Assembly (NCBI GenBank): GCA_004213835.1
Contig: SHAE01000006.1
Span: 1 to 38,839 of the forward strand
DNA: 38,839 nt
Direction: 5' to 3'
DNA from: OM182 bacterium
GTDB taxonomy: Bacteria; Pseudomonadota; Gammaproteobacteria; Pseudomonadales; Azotimanducaceae
The position numbers and the translations under genes were made by a program. Shown here in pieces: positions 32,028 to 38,839 of the stretch (within the stretch, counting starts at the first letter, position 1; every line of letters starts with the position of its first letter). The notes below the pieces were generated by a model. It had not been told where the DNA came from, ran no database searches, and was given only the letters and a program-made list of their open reading frames with translations.

Positions 32028-33254
32028 ATGACGGCTGAGCAAAATTCCGATCTTCAACAAGGACCGCTGGCAGGGGTTCGAGTAGTCGATCTCACCAGTA
32101 TGATTTCTGGGCCGGTGGCCACCATGATGTTGGCGGATCAAGGCGCTGACGTGATTAAGGTTGAAGCGTTGGATGGCGATCTGGTGCGCGGCGCAGGAGC
32201 CACCCGGCGCGGTATTACGTCGACCTTTATTTCCTCTAATCGTTCCAAGCGCGCGCTGGCGGTGAATCTAAAAACGCCCGAAGGCGTTGAGGCGCTTAAG
32301 AAGCTGCTCAAAACCGCCGACGTGATGGTGCAGAATTTTCGTCCGGGTGCCATCGAGCGCATGGGCTTTGGCGAAGACGTGGTGCGAGGTTTGAAAGACG
32401 ACATCATCTTCGTTTCCATCAGTGGCTTTGGCGACGAAGGGCCCTATGCCCACCAGCGGGTTTACGACCCAGTCATTCAGGCATTGTCTGGATTGGCGGC
32501 AATACAAGCTGATGGCGAAACCGGCCGCCCAAAAATGATCCGCACGATTATCCCCGACAAGACCACTGCAGTGACAGCTGCTCAAGCCATCACTGCTGCG
32601 CTGTTTGCGCGTGAGCGAACCGGCAAGGGTCAACACATACGGCTTGCCATGCTCGACACCATGGTGGCCTATCTGTGGCCGGAGGGAATGGGCGGTTTCA
32701 CCTTGGTGGGCAAGGAAGTCACCAACGCGCGCGCCCAGCTTTCACCAGATCTTATCTTTCAAACCCAAGACGGCTACATCACAGCAGGCGCCATGAGCAA
32801 CAAAGAGTGGCGAGGCATGTGCACCGCCCTTGGGCACCCAGAGTGGCTAGAGGATCCGCGTTTTCTGACCGTCAACGACCGTGCGGTCAATGCGACCGAG
32901 CGACTGACTCTGACCGGCGAAGTCTTAGCCACCAATACCTCAGCCTATTGGCTGGAACGGCTCGATGCCGAAGGCGTGCCCTCGGCGCCGGTGCTATCGC
33001 GCGAGGACGTCATTACACACCCGCAGATTCAAGCCAACGATTTGATCCATGAGTACGAACACCCCATTGCCGGTCGCATTCGTCAGCCGCGTCCGGCTGC
33101 GCGGTTTGATCAGACGCCCTCGGGCATTCAACGCCCGGCGCCGGGACTTGGCGAGCATAGCGCCGAGATATTGGCGGAGCTTGGTTATGCCGAAGAGGAA
33201 ATCGCACGCCTTGTGGCGCAAGGCGTGCTTGGGGTGATGGTGGCTCCCGAGTAG
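32028..33254 (+). CDS. CaiB/BaiF-type (class III) CoA-transferase
   Basis: The product is a 408-residue transferase that moves CoA between carboxylic acids. The N-terminal GVRVVDLTSMISGPVATMML and ADQGADVIKVE, RSKRALAVNLK near 72 and NFRPGAIERMG near 103 are textbook family III. The catalytic Asp is Asp210 in RLAMLDTM, the place of Asp169 in formyl-CoA transferase. It is probably co-transcribed with the acyl-CoA synthetase upstream. Alpha-methylacyl-CoA racemases share the fold, but the Asp context and length fit a transferase better. It ends 22 nt from the convergent anti-sigma gene. Confidence 0.92.
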   Translation: MTAEQNSDLQQGPLAGVRVVDLTSMISGPVATMMLADQGADVIKVEALDGDLVRGAGATRRGITSTFISSNRSKRALAVNLKTPEGVEALKKLLKTADVMVQNFRPGAIERMGFGEDVVRGLKDDIIFVSISGFGDEGPYAHQRVYDPVIQALSGLAAIQADGETGRPKMIRTIIPDKTTAVTAAQAITAALFARERTGKGQHIRLAMLDTMVAYLWPEGMGGFTLVGKEVTNARAQLSPDLIFQTQDGYITAGAMSNKEWRGMCTALGHPEWLEDPRFLTVNDRAVNATERLTLTGEVLATNTSAYWLERLDAEGVPSAPVLSREDVITHPQIQANDLIHEYEHPIAGRIRQPRPAARFDQTPSGIQRPAPGLGEHSAEILAELGYAEEEIARLVAQGVLGVMVAPE

Positions 33255-33276
33255 CGGGGCCTTGAGTGCTGCTAGG

Positions 33277-34935
33277 TTAGTCGCTGGCTGCTTCCTTATT
33301 GCGATTCAGCCAAAGTTGCAGCATCAATCCAAGGCCGAGAATCGTCGCGACCAAGTTGAACGCGCCACCGATAAACGGCAGATGAATGGCAATCGTCACG
33401 ATGAGTAAGCCCACCAGCAACGACAAAACCAGTCCCGGCTGTTTTTCGGGTTTCTCCAAAATAGCCTTACCGATCAGGTGCGCTACCACGATTTTTGCCA
33501 GATACCAGGCGGTAAGCCAGATTGCGATGGCAATAAACGAAAGAGGCAGGCCCACCACAGTGATGGCGACAATGACTGCCATGACCGGAACACTGACCAG
33601 TGCGAGAAAACCCACGCCAGCGGTTTTTAGACTGTCTCGGGCATCACCCAAGTCGAGTTGCGCCAGTTTGGGGAATAGGGTCATTGCCAGCCAGCCCACC
33701 AGCAGCGCAGCGATAAACCACAGTGCGCTCCAGAGATAAAAGTCGTGGTGAGCCAGAGGATTGCGAGCCTGAAAATTGTCAGGTTTGCCCTGATAACTGA
33801 TGTCGCCACGAATGACCGCGTTGCCACCCAATTCAAGCTCTTCCTCGCCGGGTATGCGATAAGACAGGTCGCCGCCGATTTCTGCCGAATCTGTGACCGT
33901 AACCCGCCGCGCGGAAAGCTCCACATCCTCACCGACATCGCCAGATATCGAGACGCGTTCCGCGCCTGCAAATAAATCCTTGGCGACGCTGCCAGCCATA
34001 TCCAGTGACCCGCTGCCGCTGACCAGATTGCCCTTTGCGATCGTGTCGCGGTCCAGTTCAATCGAGTCGCCGGCGAGCCATAGATCGCCATCAAGCATGG
34101 CCGCCTCAAATTCCACCGAGTCGCCGGCCGTTACGGTCATGCCTTCAACGTTGCCGGTGACCAGTACATCTTCAGCAAAGGCGATTAGCGTGCCGGCGAT
34201 ATTGCCGGTCACGGTAACGATCTCGGCAGCGACAAAGAGATTGCCTTCGACGTTGCCATGCACGGTCACATCCTGCGCAGCAACGATTAAGGTGTCGTTG
34301 ATGGTTTCTGACGCGTCGATGACCACAGCTTCTTCTTGGTGAATGACTTCGAGTGCGTGGCTGGGTGGTGCCATGCCGAACAACGTGACCGAGCCCGCGA
34401 CCGTGAGCAGCAAGGCCGGAAAGATGCCCGGCTTGCGCCAAATGCTGCGCAGACCGAATAGTGCGAGTACACCAAGAACGGCGATAATTAACGCCAGATA
34501 GTTGTTAAGCATGTCAGCTCCTTTCTCTTGAAAAAATAAAAACGTTCGATTGGCAAGCGCGTAAGTGCTCGGTGTCCAAGTCTCAGTGCCCCATGCCACA
34601 GCGCTTAACACCAGTTCTTCAAACAAGGCTTTCCATGACCACTGCACCAGTCCAGTGACTAGGCTGGCCATAAGGGTGGCGAGAGTTAAATCGCGAAGCG
34701 GATGCGCACGGCGAAAACGCGATGGGTTCGGTGCCTGCAAAGATTGAGCGTCGGCGCTTAGCGCTAACGCTTTGCTAAAGCTTCGTGCTTCGGCTTGCAG
34801 GGTCGCCACAAGCGAACGGCATTCATGACAGGACGTTAAATGACTGGAAACTGCAGTCACCTGTCCTGCGTCCTCTTGCGGGTGCAGCGCAGATTCTGCG
34901 TACATCATTAGCTGCAGTTGGCTTTGATGCGCCAC
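33277..34935 (-). CDS. Membrane anti-sigma factor (zinc finger) fused to a bactofilin-like beta-helix and C-terminal membrane domain
   Basis: The product is a 552-residue multi-domain protein. Residues 1-60 are a ZAS/zf-HC2 anti-sigma domain with H32-x3-C36-x2-C39. Membrane segments follow (about 83-103, 143-163 and 171-190), the last ending in a signal-peptidase-like SHA. Residues ~195-370 are a run of short beta-strand repeats (VTVHGNVEGNLFVAA, VTVTGNIAGTLIAF, VLVTGNVEGMTVTAG), the pattern of polymer-forming bactofilin (CcmA) domains. About five further helices end the protein. Start GTG 34935 has AAAGGGGGG upstream and lies 2 nt after the sigma gene stop, so the two are coupled. It should hold the sigma factor inactive and sense an envelope signal through the beta-helix (inference). 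Confidence 0.82.
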   Translation of the reverse strand: MAHQSQLQLMMYAESALHPQEDAGQVTAVSSHLTSCHECRSLVATLQAEARSFSKALALSADAQSLQAPNPSRFRRAHPLRDLTLATLMASLVTGLVQWSWKALFEELVLSAVAWGTETWTPSTYALANRTFLFFQEKGADMLNNYLALIIAVLGVLALFGLRSIWRKPGIFPALLLTVAGSVTLFGMAPPSHALEVIHQEEAVVIDASETINDTLIVAAQDVTVHGNVEGNLFVAAEIVTVTGNIAGTLIAFAEDVLVTGNVEGMTVTAGDSVEFEAAMLDGDLWLAGDSIELDRDTIAKGNLVSGSGSLDMAGSVAKDLFAGAERVSISGDVGEDVELSARRVTVTDSAEIGGDLSYRIPGEEELELGGNAVIRGDISYQGKPDNFQARNPLAHHDFYLWSALWFIAALLVGWLAMTLFPKLAQLDLGDARDSLKTAGVGFLALVSVPVMAVIVAITVVGLPLSFIAIAIWLTAWYLAKIVVAHLIGKAILEKPEKQPGLVLSLLVGLLIVTIAIHLPFIGGAFNLVATILGLGLMLQLWLNRNKEAASD

Positions 34936-34937
34936 GC

Positions 34938-35459
34938 CTAGCCCCCCTTTGTCGCTGCGGTGAGTTTCGCGCGCAGTTGTTGTTTGGCGCGCAGCAGCAG
35001 TACGCCAACGTGGCTGCGATTTAGTTCGAGCAGCACGGCGATATCGTCGTAACTCAGCTGTACCTGGTAGGCCATGACGAAGGGCAGGCGATATTTTTCG
35101 GGTAGTCGGTCTATGGCGTTATGGAGCTGCGATTGATTTTCCGCGGCGATCAAAACGTCTTCAGTCAGCGCATCTGCTGACGCAAGTTGGTCAAAATCGG
35201 CTTCCGCGCTCATATCCACCTCCTGCCATCGACCGTCCAACCGCAAGCGGTCAATGCAATGGTTGTGCGCAATAGCGGCGATCCAATGCCAGAACGGTTT
35301 GTCTGATTGGTACTGCCGAAATGTTTTGTAGGCGCGGGTAAATGTCTCTTGCGTCGCATCCTCCGCGCATTCATGGCGCAGTGGCAGTCGGCGGCACAGC
35401 GCAAACACTCTGGGGTAATACTCTTTGTATAGAATTTCAAAGGCAGCACTGTCGGCCAT
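34938..35459 (-). CDS. ECF-type RNA polymerase sigma factor
   Basis: The product is a 173-residue sigma-70-family factor with only regions 2 and 4. Region 2 is FEILYKEYYPRVFALCRRL to DATQETFTRAYKTF plus FWHWIAAIAHNHCIDRLR. Region 4 is LPEKYRLPFVMAY and the helix-turn-helix LSYDDIAVLLELNRSHVGVLLLRAKQQLR. Its gene is followed 2 nt later by its presumed anti-sigma partner. ATG 35459 has GGGAAA upstream. The group within ECF classification and the target promoters cannot be told from this window. Autoregulation from 35460-35616 is likely but I could not pick out a promoter. Confidence 0.92.
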   Translation of the reverse strand: MADSAAFEILYKEYYPRVFALCRRLPLRHECAEDATQETFTRAYKTFRQYQSDKPFWHWIAAIAHNHCIDRLRLDGRWQEVDMSAEADFDQLASADALTEDVLIAAENQSQLHNAIDRLPEKYRLPFVMAYQVQLSYDDIAVLLELNRSHVGVLLLRAKQQLRAKLTAATKGG

Positions 35460-35616
35460 GAAGTTTTCCCAAACACTCGCAATGAATTACGTGCGAGAGA
35501 GCGAGTTATTACATCTTCAAGCGATGCGCGGCCGAGTTTTTACCGAAATGATCGTGAAAGGAGAAGCAGGTCACAGTATCTGCCCGCCATTGCCTGTTGG
35601 TGTGGGCAGGCCTGCC

Positions 35617-36990
35617 TTAGTGGGCGGTGTTCTGCGCTTTGCGCGACAGGCGTTCGCGACGACCGCCAACGGCAATAAAGAAGGGGCCAAGACAGCAGAA
35701 CAGCATGAGCGCTGCGAGTACTTGGAAGGCAATTTGATAGCTGCCGGTTTGATCGTAGATCAGACCCGCAATGGGCGACGCGAGGAGCGCCCAGGGCATC
35801 TCCACAAAGCGCAGCAGGCCCGCAGCAGCACCGAAAGATCGACTGCCCAAGGTGCTGGAAATAGCGAAAGTGCGCAAAGGCGACATACCCGAGTAGCCGA
35901 AACCGTAAAGACAGCCCGCAAAGATCGCCGCTGCGGTTGACTCTGCGACGCTAAAAGACAGCAGCGCCAAACCCTGGCAGATCAGCGCTAACCATATGCT
36001 CACTCGCGCGCCAAGAAAGTCAGAGAGCCAGCCGACGACGGGCTTGCCCAAGGCTGCAAACAGCGCTGTCATCGACAACACCAAGGCAGCGGTTTCGCCA
36101 TTTAGGCCAATGTCTTGTAGGTGCGAGAACAGGTGCAGCATCACTGCGGCGAACACACAGAACATGGAGCCGAAGATCACACTTATGGCCCAGAAGCCGC
36201 GATGCGTGAGCATTTGTCGCGTGCTCCATTCGACGCTGTCCTCGGCAATGGCCACCATTTCCTCGGGGTTGTCATTGACGTATTGCTGGCCATCGCGCAC
36301 TTCGCCAATGTCTTCTGGGCGATCACGCAGGAATAGGTAAACCGCAGGAAACAGAGCCAGCGCTGTAGTGGCACCAAAAACAAGGTAGGCGTTGCGCCAG
36401 TCGATCGCCTCGATCATCGCATTGACCAAGGGCGGCATGACAATGCCTGAGAGTGATGCACCCATAACCGCGAAGGAGATGGCGCGACCACGCCAGTGAT
36501 CGAACCAATTGATGACGGAGCGATGCCATACCTGTCCACCCATGGTGGCCATGCCAAGGCCCATGCAGACGCTGACCACGAAGTAGAATTGCACTAGGTC
36601 AGAAACGTAGGCCAGCATGACATAGGAAGCTGACACGATGGCGACGCCATAAAGAATGACCTTTCTTGGCGACCCGTAATCCAAATAGCGCCCTAGGTAG
36701 GGGGCAATCAGTGCGCCGGTAATGACCGCGCAGGAAAAGCCCATGGAGATACTGAAGCGATTGCCGTCATCCAGGGTTTCGGCAAGATGGGGTAGGAATA
36801 GGCCCCTAGAATAGGAATAAAACCCGGTGCCCAAGAATCCCAGCAGCGCAGACACGAGCACGACTATCCAGCCATAAAACCAGCCGCTGCTCGAACTTTG
36901 GTTATCGTTGTTGATGCTGCCCCCATGCTCCGGGCAGCCTGCCCGGCGTACGCGCTGAGCGGGTCGGCTCAGATACAAGCCAGAGAGCAT
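35617..36990 (-). CDS. MFS transporter (OFA/monocarboxylate-like)
   Basis: The product is a 457-residue inner-membrane protein with 12 predicted helices. FYGWIVVLVSALLGFLGTG at the N-terminus, then PRKVILYG, GQVWHRSVINWFDHWRGRAISF and the late LSDFLGARVS, resemble oxalate/formate and monocarboxylate porters. ATG 36990 is chosen; the frame stays open to 37086 but that would add 32 Arg/Ser-rich residues. The true start is uncertain because no good Shine-Dalgarno sequence is seen and the hydrophobic part begins about 35 residues later. It is divergent from an acyl-CoA ligase, so uptake of a carboxylate to be activated is plausible (inference). Confidence 0.83.
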   Translation of the reverse strand: MLSGLYLSRPAQRVRRAGCPEHGGSINNDNQSSSSGWFYGWIVVLVSALLGFLGTGFYSYSRGLFLPHLAETLDDGNRFSISMGFSCAVITGALIAPYLGRYLDYGSPRKVILYGVAIVSASYVMLAYVSDLVQFYFVVSVCMGLGMATMGGQVWHRSVINWFDHWRGRAISFAVMGASLSGIVMPPLVNAMIEAIDWRNAYLVFGATTALALFPAVYLFLRDRPEDIGEVRDGQQYVNDNPEEMVAIAEDSVEWSTRQMLTHRGFWAISVIFGSMFCVFAAVMLHLFSHLQDIGLNGETAALVLSMTALFAALGKPVVGWLSDFLGARVSIWLALICQGLALLSFSVAESTAAAIFAGCLYGFGYSGMSPLRTFAISSTLGSRSFGAAAGLLRFVEMPWALLASPIAGLIYDQTGSYQIAFQVLAALMLFCCLGPFFIAVGGRRERLSRKAQNTAH

Positions 36991-37124
36991 AACCCACTTG
37001 GCTGACTGATGGCGCTTGGCACGCGCGCTAGCGCTTGTCGAGGGACAACTGCTATGTCCGCCGAAATGCCGGTGATAGACTTTCACGCGTTCACGAGGAA
37101 GACTTTGCGGAGGAGAAACCCACT

Positions 37125-38780
37125 ATGGCGATGCAACATACGCCCTTACTGATGTCCAATATTTTAGATCGCGGTGCCACGGTCGCGCCCAATGAAGAAA
37201 TCGTTACCTTGACCGAAACTGGCGTGCGTCGTCAGTCTTACCGAGAAACCCGTGATCGCGCGCATCAGCTAGCTCATGCGTTGGCTGGCGCTGGCATCAA
37301 GGTCGGTGATCGCGTGGGCACCTTTATGTGGAACGGCTCGCGCCACTTGGAGGCGTATCACGCCGTTGCAGGCATGGGGGCGGTACTGCATACGTTGAAT
37401 GTGCGTCTGTCGCCAAAGGATCTCGAATACATCATCAATCATGCTGAAGACCAGATCATCATCGTGGACGCGGATGTATTGCCGCTGCTGGAAGTACTCA
37501 ACGGCAAAATACCGACCGTGCGTAAAATCGTCGTCGCTACGGAAGACGGCTTCGAGGGTTGGTCTACTCAGCTGCCTGATGCCGTTGACTATGAAGCGTT
37601 CATCAATGGCCAGCCCACCCACTACGAGTGGCCGCAGATTGACGAAAATTCTCCCATGGGGCTGTGCTACACCAGCGGTACCACGGGTAACCCCAAGGGC
37701 GTGGAGTACGAACATCGCTCCCAGTACCTGCATACGCTCACCCAGTGCATGACCGACTCCATGGGTCTAACCGGCACAGATACGGTTTGCGGCATCGTAC
37801 CCATGTTCCACGCCATGGGCTGGGGTATTCCATGGTCGGCGCTGATGTTGGGTTGTAAGCAGGTCATGCCCCATCGATTTATGGACCCCGCGCGCCTGCT
37901 GGACTTGATGGTGGCGGAAAAAGTCACGCTGTCTGCTGGTGTGCCGACGATCTGGCAGGGTGTGAAAGGCCTGTACGAAGCGAATCCCGATGCCTATGAC
38001 CTGTCATCGCTGTCGCGTCTCACTTGTGGCGGTAGTTCTCCACCACCTTCCCTAATTCGCTGGTTCTGGGATGAGCTCGACGTGGAAATGATCCAAGGCT
38101 GGGGCATGACCGAAACCTCGCCACTGGCAACGCTGTCGCGCCGCGTCATGAAGCGCTCTCAACTGGCGTTGTCTGAAGACGAGCAATTCGAAAATGTCGC
38201 CAAGGCCGGTCAGCTGATGCCCGGGTTGGAGTTGGATATCTTCGATGAAGAGTTCAATCGTCTGCCACACGATGGCGAAACGGTTGGTGAGATTTTGGTG
38301 CGCGGACCGTGGATTTGTTCTGAATACTTCAATAATCCGCAGCCCGACAAGTTCCATGACGGCTGGTTGATCACCGGTGACGTGGGCAAGATTGACCCAG
38401 AGGAATATCTGATCATCGCCGACCGCTCGAAAGACCTGGTGAAAAGTGGTGGTGAATGGATCTCGTCTGTGGATTTAGAAAATCACATCGTGGGTGTTGA
38501 AGGCGTGGCCCAAGCTTGCGTGGTGGCTCAACCGCATCCCAAGTGGGATGAACGCCCAGTCGCCTTGGTCATCTTAGATGCCGACAAAGAAGTAAGTGAA
38601 CAAACCATTTTGACGCACTGCGAAACGGCCTTCGCTAAGTGGCAGCTGCCGGACGAAATACTGTTTGTAGACGCGATACCGCTGACCTCAACCGGCAAGA
38701 TGGACAAAAAAGTTGTACGCGCGGATCTTGAGTCGAAGGGCTATCAGCTGCCATCGCTGCGCAGCGAATCGGCGGGATAA
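37125..38780 (+). CDS. Fatty-acyl-CoA ligase, AlkK-like
   Basis: The product is a 551-residue ANL-superfamily ligase. A3 motif YTSGTTGNPKG begins at Tyr182, the MFHAMGWGIPW motif is near 222, QGWGMTETSP near 325 supplies A5, and the hinge IADRSKDLVKSGGEWIS is near 435. The catalytic Lys is in TSTGKMDKK at the C-terminus. MFHAMGWG and the overall length fit the AlkK / medium-chain fatty-acid ligase group. With the CYP153-like P450 at the other end of the window it would suit activation of acids from alkane or lipid oxidation (inference). ATG 37125 follows GGAGGAG. The frame is open from 37035, but that segment is unconserved. Confidence 0.92.
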   Translation: MAMQHTPLLMSNILDRGATVAPNEEIVTLTETGVRRQSYRETRDRAHQLAHALAGAGIKVGDRVGTFMWNGSRHLEAYHAVAGMGAVLHTLNVRLSPKDLEYIINHAEDQIIIVDADVLPLLEVLNGKIPTVRKIVVATEDGFEGWSTQLPDAVDYEAFINGQPTHYEWPQIDENSPMGLCYTSGTTGNPKGVEYEHRSQYLHTLTQCMTDSMGLTGTDTVCGIVPMFHAMGWGIPWSALMLGCKQVMPHRFMDPARLLDLMVAEKVTLSAGVPTIWQGVKGLYEANPDAYDLSSLSRLTCGGSSPPPSLIRWFWDELDVEMIQGWGMTETSPLATLSRRVMKRSQLALSEDEQFENVAKAGQLMPGLELDIFDEEFNRLPHDGETVGEILVRGPWICSEYFNNPQPDKFHDGWLITGDVGKIDPEEYLIIADRSKDLVKSGGEWISSVDLENHIVGVEGVAQACVVAQPHPKWDERPVALVILDADKEVSEQTILTHCETAFAKWQLPDEILFVDAIPLTSTGKMDKKVVRADLESKGYQLPSLRSESAG

Positions 38781-38839
38781 CCGCCAATACACTGGGTGGC
38801 TTAAGTTGAAGGGGTGTTGGTGACAGCGTCCCTTTTTTT
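38781..38839. other. Window end after the acyl-CoA ligase
   Basis: This is 59 nt of non-coding sequence ending in a run of seven T. A terminator may lie here, but the bases before the T-run form only a poor stem. Confidence 0.3.

Noticed and set aside
35605-35616. Perfect palindrome GGCAGGCCTGCC next to the MFS stop codon
   Set aside because: With no loop and no T-run it does not make a convincing terminator, and no matching operator was seen elsewhere.
38805-38839. T-run at the window end as an intrinsic terminator
   Set aside because: The preceding bases form only broken 3-bp stems. The structure may continue outside the window.

Overview
The window looks like chromosome of a Gammaproteobacterium, most likely a marine lineage of the Cellvibrionales/Pseudomonadales type. 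Two things point there. The block nadA - bepA - tusA - perM - dapA - bamC - MBL hydrolase follows the order known from Pseudomonas and relatives. It sits among many acyl-CoA and oxidation genes (CYP153-type P450, crotonase, paired acyl-CoA dehydrogenases, two acyl-CoA synthetases, a CaiB-type CoA-transferase, SDRs), as is common in marine lipid, alkane or terpenoid degraders. Genus and species cannot be named from the sequence. No tRNA, rRNA, insertion sequence, prophage or CRISPR array was seen.

Layout. 1-14.5 kb is catabolic or accessory: selO (3' end outside the window), then a CYP153-like P450, an SDR and a GPH-type symporter on the plus strand. A minus-strand pair (DUF6580 membrane protein, crotonase) follows, then an MFS exporter and a large amidohydrolase on plus, and a lone Fic AMPylase. 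A minus-strand pair of translationally coupled acyl-CoA dehydrogenases is divergent from an SDR. 14.5-26.1 kb is conserved housekeeping: a GshB-like ATP-grasp gene divergent from nadA, bepA facing nadA, then tusA-perM, a large met-zincin lipoprotein, dapA-bamC, an MBL-fold hydrolase and a CnoX-like protein.

26.1-26.7 kb is the only long non-coding stretch. It is AT-rich and carries several DnaA-box matches, two of them perfect. 26.7-30.2 kb is a tightly packed cassette: a glutamine-synthetase-family ligase, a class I glutamine amidotransferase, a YkvA/DUF1232 protein and a DUF3108 exported protein, the last three with overlapping reading frames. 30.3-33.3 kb holds an acyl-CoA synthetase followed by a CoA-transferase. 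33.3-35.5 kb (minus) is an ECF sigma factor with a membrane anti-sigma protein fused to a bactofilin-like beta-helix. 35.6-38.8 kb is an MFS transporter divergent from an AlkK-like acyl-CoA ligase.

How the parts may work together (inference): the P450 could omega-hydroxylate an aliphatic or terpenoid substrate, SDRs could oxidise the alcohol, the ligases and CoA-transferase could activate the acid, and the dehydrogenases and crotonase could shorten it. No redox partner for the P450 is present. The strongest candidates for something undescribed are the DnaA-box-rich intergenic region, the sigma/anti-sigma-beta-helix pair, and the GS-amidotransferase-YkvA-DUF3108 cassette.
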